Source of the DNA: Ulota crispa
Taxonomy: Eukaryota; Streptophyta; Bryopsida; Orthotrichales; Orthotrichaceae
Direction: 5' to 3'
Length of the DNA stretch: 64,000 nt
Assembly: GCA_963920765.1 (NCBI GenBank)
Contig: OY987248.1
Location: 11,752,539 to 11,816,538 of the forward strand
Position numbers and translations under genes: made by a program. The notes under the pieces are model-generated. The model saw nothing but the letters and a program-made list of their open reading frames with translations, was not told the DNA's origin and made no database searches. Positions 9,873 to 22,754 of the stretch are shown one piece after another (positions within the stretch are counted from its first letter, which is position 1; each line of letters begins with the position of its first letter).

Positions 9873-12800
9873 TCATTTTTGTTTGAGTTGAAACGTCAAC
9901 GGAGAGATGCAGAGTGCCATCTTGCGTGCTGCAAAAGCCAGTGTGAACCGCTCATCTTCCGTCAAAGTTCGCTCAATGACTTTCACTGTCGTAGGATCCT
10001 GAAACGACAAAAAATGGTAAATATTTGTTAAAATAATCAGATACATAATCAGGATGTTAAAATAAATAATGTTCAAAATTTAATAGTTACCAGATGTGGT
10101 ATTAAGCTACTGCCAACGTAACCGTCAAAATTCAATATCATTTTGCATTATATCAACGCTTGCAGAAAGAGCTGTGAAACCACGGGCGAGTACATATAAG
10201 TATGCTTGGAAAACAAGTTTTGTCAATTCGTCAAGTACGTGACTAACTAGCTTAATCATTGGGTGCTTCAGGAGTTTTGTGCAAGGCTCTGAACCCGTTC
10301 ATGTACAGATGAAAGAAGAAGAAAATAGGAATTTGCAAAAAACGAAGATCTTGTGTTTGGATCCTTTTAGGCCGTAATTCACTTTGCCTCAAAAGCTCCT
10401 CAAAAGCTCCAGATCTACATATGCTTCATCCTCCCGGGCTCTCGTAAGGGTTGACATGAGGACTGTACAAAATCTAATGTTGATTAATGTAACATTAACA
10501 ATAGGGAAAGTGTTTAGAGACCTACTCAATAGGAACGAATTTTGAGTACCTTCATACGAGGGCCAGAACGATTGTTGAACCAGGGAGTAGCCACGTCACC
10601 AATCTGGATCACGTTGTTGGTGTTGCCCCACTGGTCCTTGTCAATGGGCAAGTTGTGGGAATGGCGCCAATGGCCTCCCACTATGAATTTGTACATGTAC
10701 CTGCGATAAGAAAACCTGAAGCTTATGATCCTGCAGCAGCATTGCAAGAGAGCTTTTGCTTGGACGTACCATACCCTGTTGTTTCTATCCAGGCAGGGGG
10801 AATAGTAAGTTCACCTGCCCTGAGGAAGGCGAAGGTTGACAGTGTACTTGGTCCCACTGACATGATTTGCCTTGATGGGCTTGGTCCAATCAGATGTGAA
10901 CTCGCCAACCACTAGTACCTCCTCACCCTGCACAACTTTATGTCAAAAGGTGAAATATTTATTTGAGAGAATCTTTACACAAAGAAACAGACATCTTATC
11001 CCTCGGGACTCATTCACAAATGGTGGAAGCATGACTTTTGGGTAAATATCTCTGTTATGGCCACAGATTTTGTCATGAAAACAGAGTTGTCTACAACAAC
11101 CCTCCCCCTTAGAAATTACACAAGAATAATTACAGCATTGTGGTATAGATTCCCCAAAAAAATCACTCTGCTACGTTACGTAAAATGCGGAAAGTGACGC
11201 TGGTAATGTCTAATGAGAAAACAAGCAAAGCCCTCTTACCGGGTTACAACCATGGTTCCACACAAACTGAACGGAATGAGTCGGAAGACCTTGGTGCTTG
11301 CCCTGCTCAACCATCGCAATGAGGTCCCAAGTTGCCCACACCAAGGCTGGTCTGTTCAGGAAATCTCGAGTATTATCACAACATGGTTTGCTTAACGATA
11401 TTTTTGACACAGTTGTGAAAAAACAGGAAATCCAAAGAAATATGAAAAAAACAAAAGTAGATTGAATGAAGAAGCGAAAGTTTTGGTAAGGGGAGCCAAA
11501 CACACCTGTCAGGACCGGAACGATGAAGCGAGGTGACAAACTCATAAGCCTGTGGAAGACTCACGTCCTGAATCCAATGCAAGTAGCCTATGACACAAGA
11601 CGGAGCTCGGTCAAGGCCAGTGGTGCACGTTACATACACACGATGGCACCGCCGCAACAGACGGTGTAACACTCCAACTGCAAAAGGCAGTTTCCGCCGT
11701 AAATCCACCGTGTCTACGTCCCTACAAATGACCCAAAATTAGAAAATTTGGTCAAAATGCTAAAACTGGCGTTACCTTCGAACGTATTTCAACAACAAAA
11801 ATAAGGGAAAGGTCACCTGATTGGCACATCCACAAGTATGAGACCCTGACGCTTAGCGATGTCGTCGATTTCCTCACCATTGATTCCCCAGTTCACCTGC
11901 TCGCTTTTCCGTTGTAAATTCAACACCGCTGTGATACCCTGTCAGTGTACAAAACAGCAGCACTGCACAAAAGATAAGAGAGCCTCCAATGAAAAGGAAT
12001 CCACTATTCCAGTAGGAACCATCAAACGGTGGTTGTAATAAAACAAAAAAAAACCTTACCAGAATGCAACACGTGGTTCATTCGCTGTACTAATATTGAA
12101 TGCTTCCCTGAATATATGAAATAGTAGACAAGTTCAGAAGAAAGGCCAAGGCCCAAGGATGTCTGGGGACTGACCAGGGTCTCGGAAAGGTGTTGGACAT
12201 CTTTGGCAAACTGAATGCATGAGCCAACATAGATATAATCTGTCAACTGCAAACAATCCACACAGAAAAAGGGTTTCACCGACTAATTCTCTTCGAAAGG
12301 AAAACAAGGAAAAGGAGACAAAATCACTGGACAAACTCGGAGAATTGAAGGAATCCGTTTAGAGAGGTGCTTACTTTTGTATAACTGGTGCCACGGCTGG
12401 GATTGTAGGTGAAGTCTTTCTGTGAACGAGCAAGGGCTGCTTGGTACTCCTCGTTATTGAAATCACCAGAAGTCCACTCCGTCTCTTTTTTGTCATCTTC
12501 TTCATCCTCTTCTTCGTCGCTGGCAGAGGCTATCACCTCAAACTCGTTGTCTGCCTCGAAGTCACACTGGTGTCTCCGTCCAGGAAAAGTTACGTAGGGA
12601 TCCACCGCCACCGCCGTTGCATTTATCAGACTTGTCAAACCCTTGGGCATCACGTACTTGGAACTGAATGTAAGAAACCCCACCGTTCCTCCATAGTAAG
12701 GATAAGCTAGAATGTTGCCATTCCACGTAGCAAACGCCACTCTGCCTGCGTTGAATGGAACCTCTGTCTTCTTCTTCAAATCAGCCTGCACTGGTGGTGG

Positions 12801-14004
12801 CGAACGCTCCAAAATCAAGCTCACCGGGCCACTACGACTCTTGATTGCCTGCCTGCCCTCCACCCAATTCCACTATCAAAATTTAGCTACGCCAAAACCC
12901 TAGCTTTCAAATCTAACGAACTAGCAACGAATATACATTCGTTAACTTAATCCCACATTCTTAAAGCAACTAAACTAATTTTGCCCACAATAATAGTTCG
13001 AAGTGCTAAATCCGCCAGTGCTAATCACGTAGCAGTAATCAGCTGACTTTGAAATCATAATTCTCTATTAGTTTACCTCGAAAGTGCGGAGGGGCACACT
13101 AGGATAGTGAGCTAATGAGCAACAATACCGACATTCAGCTAAGTGGTGCTACTTGTTTTGTATACGTGGAGCCAAATTACAGGACGGCAACTGAAATATT
13201 AAAGACACAAAGCACAGAAGATACTGGCTGGTTCAAACTACGATACACACACGAAGGCATCAAGAGCAAAGAGGAGGGAAAAGGGAAAGAATGTCAAAAC
13301 CACACATGCATCGTACGAAATCCTCCACATCCCACATTCCATCACCAAACACAGCACTGGTCTTCTTCAATACATCCCCCACCATTATCATTGTCGAGTT
13401 CTCCGCATTCCCCTGAAACCAGCTCCACCAAAATTAAACACATCATTTCCGTTCCCCTCAACAAAGCAATTTAACGAAAACACCGGATGCACATATGAGA
13501 ATGAAAATTACGTTTAATGTAACAACTTGAGAGTCGATTTTAGGTCAAGTAACCAGGTAACCCTAAATTGTGAGAACTTTAGCATACAGTAACCAAATTT
13601 ATAACATTCCTTGGTGCATGGGAATTTTCATTGATTTGGATAGATAATTGTGGTTACAAGTGGTGAATCGAGCACGGAATTAGTACCTTTTTAGCAAGAG
13701 CTTCGACGTAGATCTTGCCGTTCAACGTCTGCGCAAATCGAATTCCAATAGGTTTGTCCAGAGTGACCATGTACTCGTCCAGGTTAATTTTGAACCTGTT
13801 GTTTTTCACGACACCTGTGGCTACGGCATTCGGAGAGCTGGCTTTTACAACAATCCTACGCCTCTCCGATGACATTTTCTGTGATTCCCCTAAAATTGAC
13901 CGTTTCGATCCCAGGAGCTGAGAATTGCGCCAGCTGCAGGCCACGGCCATGGCGGGTAGCCCCTCGTGCAATCCACGAGGCCTCAGCATCAGTTGCCGCT
14001 CCAT
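9873..14004 (-). CDS. LSF1: LSF1-type plastid phosphoglucan phosphatase-like starch protein
   Basis: Exons, in coding order: 14004-13687, 13412-~13305, ~12848-12375, 12246-12175, 11938-11817, 11721-11506, 11351-11240, 10927-10815, 10700-10550, 9998-9873; about 604 aa. The PDZ-like region (about 75-160) reads EYMVTLDKPIGIRFAQTLNG then MIMVGDVLKKTS. The phosphatase domain runs from YIYVGSCIQ to the active-site loop CTTGLDR, with the Cys near 397. The CBM48 carries GEEVLVVGEF, KFIVGGHWRHS and GNTNNVIQIGDV. The C-terminus VKVIERTLTEDERF matches the family. Arabidopsis LSF1 sits on starch granules and supports beta-amylase rather than acting as a strong phosphatase. The N-terminus is Arg/Ser-rich like a plastid transit peptide. 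The exact splice between exons 2 and 3 is unsettled (donor within about 10 bp of 13303, acceptor 12848 or 12853). An acidic run with ASDEEEDEEDD lies between the PDZ and phosphatase parts. The start at 14004 is the first ATG giving a transit peptide. Confidence 0.92.
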
Positions 14005-14363
14005 GATTGCTTGAGCGACCCGATCGCCTACCACATCCTGTCAATTGTGGTAGGGAAATTAATTTGGAGCGGGCTTCGGTGGAAAATACGTGCCCGAAAA
14101 GGAAGAAATTAGTGAGGGATAAGTTAAGACTCGTTGGATTGGCAACGAGCAGCAGCTTCACGCATCGCTTCGTCGGTGACGAGGGAATCTGATCGAATGC
14201 GCGTCACTGGCGGCACACAAAGTTTGCAGGGCCGGCTGGCGCAGGAAAGGAAGCCCGCTGCGATGTAGCCGCGAGGTAGTCAGCACGGTCCGCGGTGATA
14301 GGAGATAGGACCCCCTATACCCGAAAAGATCTTTCTCGGCAATTTTCCAGTTGCTCATTGCAG

Positions 14364-14509
14364 TAAGAGCTTCTCCACTGCAGCCCGCAACCAGAGCCGG
14401 AATACCTAGTCTGGTTTATTGAGAGCCATCAGATCATGCTCTGATGGCTCTCAATAAACTAGGCTTGGGATTTTGGCTCTAGTTGTTGGCTGTAGTGGAG
14501 AAGCTCTTA
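14364..14509. mobile_element. Short palindromic PIF/Harbinger-like MITE near the LSF1 promoter
   Basis: About 146 bp. The ends read TAAGAGCTTCTCCACTGCAG and the mirrored CTGTAGTGGAGAAGCTCTTA. The centre is a second strong hairpin (TTTATTGAGAGCCATCAGA paired with TCTGATGGCTCTCAATAAA). TAA/TTA at the edges fits a 3-bp TTA-type target. It lies 360 bp upstream of the LSF1 start codon. Confidence 0.7.
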
Positions 14510-15783
14510 ACCCTTAAAGGACCGCTGGGTGGCCGTGGCCTGCCCACAGTATAGGTTCAACAATATTTTTACTATAGTTTTAATAGTGTTTTGGTTAATG
14601 GGCACCAATAGTATTGCTTCTAAAAGTTTTAAAAGTCAATACCGTAATGTGACATAGGTTTCTTTTTTGCAATGACAAAATAATTATTACTTTTATCTGA
14701 AGAGGTTTGTTTTTGTTTAAATGGAATAACGATGATTTTGTTTTTGTAAGTACATAATTATTATACTTTTTGTCATACATTCAATTTGAATGAAATATTG
14801 TGTCCTTTCAAACTTAAAAGGACAACCAAAAAACGGTTAATTTCTTATAATGTTTACAATGAATGAAAGTGGAGTGGGTTTAACGGGTTTTAATTGAATT
14901 GGTAACAGTTGAAGGTACTGGTAGCTAGGAAGAGAAAGCAATATATTTGGATTTGAAAAGATGCTTGAGTATGGTAGTGAAAGAAAAGTGATTATGCAAT
15001 GTACTACAATGGATTTATTAAAAATATTTTTTGTTGCCAAAGGACAATTACTAAACTTTTCGTCATATCTCTTACCCATTGTTCACAAATTTTGTTATTC
15101 ATTTCCTAACATTTTCTAGAAATTTGTTTTTTGCATTTTTGAATTAATAAAAAACAAAACCCATGTCACGCTACGATAGTGCATGCCGACCTCATGAAAA
15201 TTGCAATAAGGGCAGCTTGGGACCTAACACCATGATTTTGAATTTTCTCACAATTTGGGTTACCTAAAAATATGAGCATATTTGATAAGATGATTTTTTG
15301 CCTTCTATGATGGATCATATGTTTATGGTCACTTTGGAAAAAAAACAAGTGAAAAATGACATATTTTTGGAGTACAGAACTTTTTTTAGGGCTAGAGGAC
15401 GATAATTGTCCTCATGGGGGTTTAGGGGTTAAGTAACCGTAACCCCTAATTGTCGGCACACACAAAAAATGTCCTTTGGCTCCAAAAAACATTGATTTTG
15501 AACTAATTTTTTTCAAAAGTGATCATAAATGCGTAGTGCATCATGGAAGGCAAAAATGAAAATCATCAAATACACTCATAATTTTAGGTACCCCAAGTTG
15601 TGAGAAAATTTAGAATCACTCTATTGGATCCAAGCTGTCCTTATTGCAATTTTCATGAAATCAGCATGTACTGTTGACTTTTGCAACTTTTTGAAACAAT
15701 ATTACTGGTACCCAGTTGCAAAAATATTGTAGAAGCTAAAGTCAAGGCAGGCCTCGATGACCCACCCGACGCTTAAGGGTTAA
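14507..15783. mobile_element. Two adjoining TTAACCCC-family elements
   Basis: The first runs from TTAACCCTTAAAGGACC (14507) to TTTAGGGGTTAA (15432). The second runs from about 15435 (GTAACCCCTAATTGTCGG) to GACGCTTAAGGGTTAA (15783). The second element's interior (15480-15670) is an inverted relative of 15170-15370 in the first. A third relative is at 43000-43375. None has a transposase ORF. Confidence 0.5.
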
Positions 15784-15839
15784 CGACAAACTTCAAAACG
15801 AGATGTATTATCTCTCTGTATCCCCCTACGTGTTTCTTA

Positions 15840-16317
15840 GAGTGGCCTCAATGACCACTCCATGTGGATCCTATTATTAGTAAAATGGAGGAGAGAAGAA
15901 CAAAAGACCCAATGGAAACAATAATCAACGCATGTTGTTGGAGTGCTCACCAAAGGAGAGTTTTGAAGCAGTATTTTGCAACTAGTTACAGTGCACGCCA
16001 AGTAAAGCAAAAAAGGTGTAGTTAATAGGGTCATGATGACAACAAACCTTGTTTAACAAATAAAATTATAGAGCAACCACTTAAAGTGATCTCATCCTCT
16101 TGCAAATTCTTGAAGTGACCCCATTTTATGTCAGATCATAGCATGTCAATCCTCCAAGCCCAAAATCCCAAGCTCTACAAAGATATACAAGGTCAAAATA
16201 CCAAGTCTCCATTGGGAGCCTCAAGCTGTCAAATTGCTCATAATTATAAAATGCCCAAAAATCAACCTCCACTTCTTGGTTATTGCAACCACATGCAAAA
16301 GGCCATTGAGGTTGCTC
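15840..16317. mobile_element. PIF/Harbinger-like MITE with TTA target duplication
   Basis: 478 bp with inverted ends GAGTGGCCTCAATG and the reverse complement of GAGCAACCTCAATG, flanked by TTA at 15837-15839 and 16318-16320. An 84-codon ORF overlapping its right end has no family features. Confidence 0.65.
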
Positions 16318-16700
16318 TTAGAGCACTCTCAGAGCATCATGAATGTGTGCACTGGGAATGGGCTAGTTTTGCATTTCTCTAGGTGGGGGCCACTTTAACG
16401 GGAACTATAGGTACTTTTAGGGCTCCAACGTGGCCACCGGAACAGAAATGCCGGACCTGACCCCATTTAAACCACCTCTTGGAGCGGCATACTGTCTTGT
16501 TTTCTCGTGCCCCAGCTTGATTTCCCAGTGCGCACTGCATTTGTTGACGGAGTGACCCGAGGCTTTTGATAGCTTACAATAGCTTGCAATTTCCTAGCAA
16601 CAACTTGCAAGTACTTACATTCTTCTACTACCGTGCTTGAATTTGCGACGAGAATTGCGTCAACATTGGGTTGATCCAGCCAATGAAAGAAACTGCATAG

Positions 16701-18470
16701 TTAACCCCAAAGCGTCATTGGGGACAGAAACTGTCCTCAATCAAATTTTGAGGTTGAATCAAACTTGACCAAACTATTATTTTTAGTAGATTATAATTTT
16801 GAAAAGTTCTTCATGAAGTTTAGTTTTAGCTTCAACAATCTAATTTTGCAAATGATTAATTATGATTTTTCTATTCAAGATTTTATGCACAAGTGTTCAT
16901 TGCAATCTTGACTTTATCCCCTAAATGCCCAAGGCACATAATTTGGGTGTTTGCAAAACTTTGAAGACAAGTAAAATCTTATCAAATCTTTATTTTTGGT
17001 ATTTCTTTTTTAACACAAGTTTGTTTTTAAGTCTATTTTCAACATCAAAAATCTGATTTTGAAAATGAATGTTCATGATTTTTCTATTCAAGACTTTGTA
17101 CAAGGGTGTCCACTGCAATCTTGAGTTTTCTAGTGTTGGAAGATCTCAAAATGAGCCTCAAATACATTAGAGCTTGGAGAAAAATCTGTATTAGAAACCC
17201 ATTCAAAAAAAATAGGAGAGTAGATTTTAAAAGCCGTAAATTGGTTGAGGTTAAACATGTGATGACCTTAAACCTCATAATTTTTTGATGACCAACTTTT
17301 TAGATTTGACATGTGAAATGAGGCTTAGAAAACTTGAAGTCACTTTTGCAGTTTTAACACCCTCATGTTCAAATGTTATAATCTTTCAAACTATAAGTGA
17401 TAAGGTTGTGTTTTCTTTTTCCATGTAATCTCTAACATGTCAAGTTTAAATTTGTACGGTTACAGTTTTAAAAAACCTGATGAGATTTATGAAAAGATTG
17501 GTTGATTGTTCACTTCCTTGAAAATACCAAGAAGGCCTTGGGCATTTAGGGGTTATGTAGTGTTAAAATTATTTTGTGTTTAGAAGCCCAAAACTGCTTC
17601 AAAATACTAGTCCCCAAACCATGGTCAAAACCTTCATTCAAATTTACTTTTTAACAAATCCAACCGTAGAATCCTTTGGTTGACTTGCACAAGTACGTTA
17701 TCCCAAAATTTCAGAATGAACATCTCCACCAATTGCAAGATCAATGTGCCTAAACTTCAAAATGTAAGCTTTTCTAGTCCTTCCAGAAGGTGAAGTTTTG
17801 TTTTTCAAACTTTTTAGAGAAAAACCCGTATGTTGTATTTCTTGTGCAATTTTTGCAACATGTTGGAGAATGGGTTAAAAGCATATATAAAACAAATTAA
17901 CCAAAAAAAATTTTGGATTCATTTTTACAAAAATTGTAAAGTGAAAGGTATTGATGAATGAAAGATATAACTAATATGCTAAAAAGTTTTGGAAGAATTT
18001 GAAAATTGTTAATCCCAATAGTAAGAATGATCTAACAGACAATTAGTAACTCTAATTTTCATTTGAAAATTTTCAAAATTGAGAATAAAAGATAACTTTA
18101 TATGTATTTTCTACCTTCTTCCTACCTTCATTGCTCGCAAAATAAATCTCCTTTTAACTCTTATCTCATTATTTGGAATTGAGTGGTTCAATTTTTTTTG
18201 AGTAGGTATCAATCTATAAAGTTCTAAAAAAATAAAAAATAAAAAATTAGGATATATTTTTTGTTGCTTAGTTTGACATTGAAATTGAAAAAACCTTATA
18301 ACTTTTGCATTACTTATTGTAATGACATGAAATAAAGCTTCCCATGTAGATTATGATGAGTAGCATCCATCCTAAAAAATTCATGAAAAATTTCCAAATT
18401 ATGAAGTCAATAGAGCCTGCCCGAGTTCTCATAAAGCCCAAAGTAGGCTCCTTGGGCCTTTAGGGGTTAA
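16701..18470. mobile_element. TTAACCCC-family element with a second one nested inside
   Basis: The outer ends are TTAACCCCAAAGCG (16701) and CCTTTAGGGGTTAA (18470). Inside, a better-matched pair, CCCCTAAATGCCCAAGGC (about 16918) and GCCTTGGGCATTTAGGGG (about 17553), delimits a nested copy of about 640 bp. The AT-rich interior has no credible coding sequence. Outer pairing is inferred from position and could be wrong. Confidence 0.45.
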
Positions 18471-19704
18471 AACATATCTTTCAATACTCTATTTCTTAAG
18501 ACATGAAAATTTCATATTTAGAAGTGCATTCAAAAATATATTGTCAAAGCAGAAGAAACTTTGAAATTGGAGATTGGTTGATTTAGGCACATTTTTATCT
18601 TTGTGTTAGCTAATTCTTAAAAAGTAAAAGGTTTTCAAATCTAGCCTAAAAAAAAGTAAAATTCAACCAAAAATATTCCAAGAGCGCTGTGATTTTAGCT
18701 TAATTTACATTCTTATCTTGTTTTGAAAAGCCCTCCAGTCTCTTTGGAAGTTAGCTTATAGTGGAATTTATGATCATCTAATATGATCTTGATTTTTAAA
18801 GTCTAGCTTATACATTTTTTAAAGTAATTCTATTTATATTGGTTTCACATTGTTATTCTGTCTCAATAAATAAATAAAATCAACCTACCAAGATGCACTA
18901 GAGATGTTGTTAAGTCTTATGTATCTTATGGTTCCTTGTATATCTCTTGTTGCGTAAACACGTGGTTAAACAATCTTCAACTTATTGTACACTTTCTTAT
19001 AAACGTTGGAGTGAGTGCGTTTGGAAGCTCATTTATTAATGCACTTCTACAAAATTGACGAATTTAGTTATTATTGCATACCTAGTATTAAATGCTAAAA
19101 TCGAAACACCATGGCAAGTTATTCTTAATATAAGTTTAATTGCCTTCTGGACCTCTAAGTAACAAAATTGTTTATTGTGTTGAATTTCCGATTTGAAGAA
19201 ATACAATTTTTATTTGTAGCATATTTCTCTTTCAATATAATACACTACATGAACTTCACAGCATCCTAATTCTCTACCCAAAATGTCACAATTTATACAC
19301 TTGATACATGCATTTTTCATATGCTAAGCACAGGAACTTTTCGTTTTTTATTAGAGCAATCTACTAATCATTAAATTAATAATGAAGTTGAAGCGCTTGA
19401 AAAATGAAATTATTGCTTGCGCTCAAAAATGAGGTTTTTTATCAATTGAATTTGTTATATTGCATCTAACAATTTCCATCCATGGACACAGAAGTTGTAA
19501 CACTCATGTTTCTGATGATTTTTTTGGAATGATTTTCTCATACAAAACCCACATTAATATATAATCTAATGATTAAATAGAAACACACAAGTAATCAAAA
19601 TGATCAAGTTGCTTTAGAAACATTAATGTTTGACTATGTTACTTAAAACTCGGTTCTTTTAGAATTAAAATTGAAGACAACAATGTGTGATTTATTTATA
19701 GGGA

Positions 19705-20711
19705 AAATATCAAAAATAGGTCTCATCCAAGTCCTAAGTTTTTGCGGTTGATTTGCACCAATTCCCAAATTGTTTTCTCAAGGAACTTTTTTTGTTATTT
19801 TCTCTATTACATATTATAAATATTGAAAATTTAGATTTTCAACTAGCTTTTTAGCCAATGTTTACAAATTGCAAATGGTTTTTTCTCATTTCCACCGGCT
19901 AGCTTTGAACTAGCTGTGAGTTCTTCCCGGACCGCCTCATCATATATAAAAAGTAGGCCTTGCAACTAATGTGACCAAAATTTTGTGCATGTTTATTTAT
20001 TGGAATTGATATGAGCACTTCCGGGGTTTGATATATGCACACAAGGAGAGGGGTAAATTTTAGATGTTTACCATCAACAAGCTGAATTTGGAAATCTCAC
20101 ATTTGAATTTGGATTTAGAGGCCTTGATTTAGTTTAGAACCACAATGGAGGTTACAATTGGACTCCACCCAATGCAAAAGTTTAGCTACTAGGGCAATCA
20201 TTACCTTTTTACCCTTGTTTGTAAAAAAAGTTAAGCTTTTGCATTGGGTGGAGTCCAATTGTAACCTCCATTGTGGTTCTAAACTAAATCAAGGCCTCTA
20301 AATCCAAATTCAAATGTGAGATTTCCAAATTCAGCTTGTTGATGGTAAACATCTAAAATTTACCCCTCTCCTTGTGTGCATATATCAAACCCCGGAAGTG
20401 CTCATATCAATTCCAATAAATAAACATGCACAAAATTTTGGTCACATTAGTTGCAAGGCCTACTTTTTATATATGATGAGGCGGTCCGGGAAGAACTCAC
20501 AGCTAGTTCAAAGCTAGCCGGTGGAAATGAGAAAAAACCGTTTGCAATTTGTAAACATTGGCTAAAAAGTTGGTTGAAAATCTAAATTTTCAATATTTAT
20601 AATATGTAATAGAGAAAATAACAAAAAAAGTTCCTTGAGAAAACAATTTGGGAATTGATGCAAATCAACCGCAAAAACTTAGGACTTAGATGAGACCTAT
20701 TTTTGATATTT
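19705..20711. repeat. About 1-kb near-perfect inverted repeat (foldback)
   Basis: Two arms of about 476 bp (19705-20180 and 20236-20711) are reverse complements with only a handful of mismatches visible, for example CATCCAAG against CATCTAAG, and GCACCAATT against GCATCAATT. The spacer is about 55 bp. The inner third of each arm resembles the GGGAATTGATATGTGC-family elements at 34917-35577 and 37733-38141. There is no ORF of note. A transcript would form a very long hairpin, a typical source of small RNAs. No clear target duplication was found. Confidence 0.9.
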
Positions 20712-22302
20712 CTGAATTATCATTATTTATTTCAAAATACGGTCAATTGTCAAGCCTATTTTCAAAATTTTTTCTTATTTATATTGTGGGTATTGAAATA
20801 CGTTTTCATTTGAACTTTGAGTTGCAGCGAAATATAAATGGAAGTTTACAATTGTACGGTATTCTTTATTTACATGTTAAGATATATCCATTATCATCTA
20901 GCACTTAATTCCATCTTTGTATGTTACTTACGTACATTAATAACCAAAATATATTTACAAATTAAATGGCACGGCAAATTTGTTGAATTGACGAAACTCG
21001 ATGAACTTTTGCTTCTTTTTGAGTTTACTTCGAGGTTGTTTTTAAAATTGGTTATGTCTAAAATGTACTTATTTGGTTGGTCAATAACCTCTTAATTTTT
21101 TACTCTTAGGTGATTTCCTAAATTAAAAGTAAAAATTTAGTAAAAATCCAACTTTTAGTATTTTGTATTGCTGTCCCCTATTATTTACTTTTGATGGGGT
21201 TTGTTGTTGATTTCTCAGTAATGCTCAAAGATCCTTGGTTGGATTTGATAAAGGTCAAGCCCCACCATCTTGAGTGTAAAAGTTTAGCTGTCACAAGGAT
21301 CCCAAGTTGGGAGTTCCCACATTTTTTGGAGTTTGGTTAGTACATTAAAAAAACACATGCATGTAAATCAACTTTTGGTACATGGAGTTTCCTCAAAAAA
21401 TTCTTTACAATTATTATTTAAACTTGAGGTCAAATATCTCTCTAATTTAGGGTGAAGGTATCTAAACTTGAAACTCTTTTTCCAAAAAAGAATTGCATGT
21501 TGAATTACAATATCAAAAGGATTCACCTTGTTCTTCCAGATTCTTTGATGTTCATTTGTACCCGCCTTGATTTTTATCAGATTTTGGATAAAGAATGCTT
21601 GTTCATAAGTAGTAGTATCAATACATTTGACCTTGCCCAATTTAATCAAACATAAGGAGGTTAGGATAGCATGTTTGAAGCTCATGGCTCCAAATAATTG
21701 TGCCCCACAAATTCCTTAATTAAATTTCAAGTAACTTTGCTGAGGCTCGACACTAAAAACTAAAGAATTTTTGCTGAACAGCAAAGATTTTGACAAAATG
21801 AAGATAGGTTTTACCTTTAGTCTTCCTATGTTGCCCATAATGCGCAACTAATTAATTTAATTTTGTACAACTCCAATTTTTTAAGCCCACTTGCTTGTTT
21901 GCTTGGCATGATAAAAGGGGCTAATTTCTTTGAATGCATGTTGTCATTTGTTGAAAGGGTTCTTTTGAGAAAGGAAGGTCTTGGCAACATCACTAAGGAT
22001 GAATTTTCTTGTATTATAACCCAAAAGGTCAAGGTTTGTTCTTCTCACATGCTCTCTTAAGATTGATAATTTATGTTAAGAGAGTTGAAATTTTTTTGTA
22101 ACCATGAACAAATTCATAGGTTGATTTTCAACATTTGTTTAATTATATTAAGCCTATTTTCTCATTACCAAACAAAATTTTGATTAAAAATTTGCAAGAT
22201 TATGTCATAAGATGGTTGATTTTTCCAAACCATGTTTTGAACTCCCTAGAGTGGCCTTACCCTTGTGTTAAGGATCTTGTTAGTTCTTGGTACCAGCTTG
22301 AT

Positions 22303-22519
22303 GTGTCAACCCCCTTGTGTCAACCCCCTTGTGTCAACCCCCTTGTGTCAACCCCCTTGTGTCAACCCCCTTGTGTCAACCCCCTTGTGTCAACCCCCTT
22401 GTGTCAACCCCCTTGTGTCAACCCCCATGTGTCCACCCCCTTGTGTCCACCCCCTTGTGTCAACCCCCTTGTGTCAACCCCCTTGTGTCCACCCCCTTGT
22501 GTCAACCCCCTTTTGTCAA
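22303..22519. repeat. 14-bp minisatellite, about 15.5 units
   Basis: The unit is GTGTCAACCCCCTT, tandemly repeated about 15.5 times, with a few units carrying CCACC for CAACC. Because 14 is not a multiple of 3 and the unit has no stop in any forward frame, all three + frames stay open across it. The long ORFs at 22135-22659, 22265-22531 and 22317-22526 result from this. Confidence 0.95.
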
Positions 22520-22754
22520 GGTTTGAGTTAGACCCAATGGGAGCTTGGTATGTTAGCTCCCTCCATGCCAACATGTTACTCACAAGGAAATGGATTGCTG
22601 AGTCTTTCCACCTTGCATACAACACCCTACCCATAGGAGCCCTCTCAACCAACCCCTAAACCAATGTTTGGGGAGAACAGGCTGTTAGTATATTATCAAC
22701 TAGTTGAAATTGCAAAAGAGCCAAGTGAAATTTAAAACTATCACATAAAAAAAG

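Noticed and set aside
14032-14036. A GTG or upstream ATG as the LSF1 start
   Set aside because: The ATG at 14036 is out of frame and stops at once. GTG is unlikely in a plant nuclear gene. ATG at 14004 fits.
16128-16382. An 84-codon ORF
   Set aside because: It overlaps a TTA-flanked MITE and its end; no domain is visible.
22303-22519. CRISPR-like array
   Set aside because: Units are contiguous 14-mers with no spacers, in a plant nuclear context.
22135-22659. A 174-codon Cys/Pro-rich ORF as a possible secreted protein
   Set aside because: Openness is a by-product of a stop-free 14-bp repeat. The flanks show no signal peptide, splice context or known domain.
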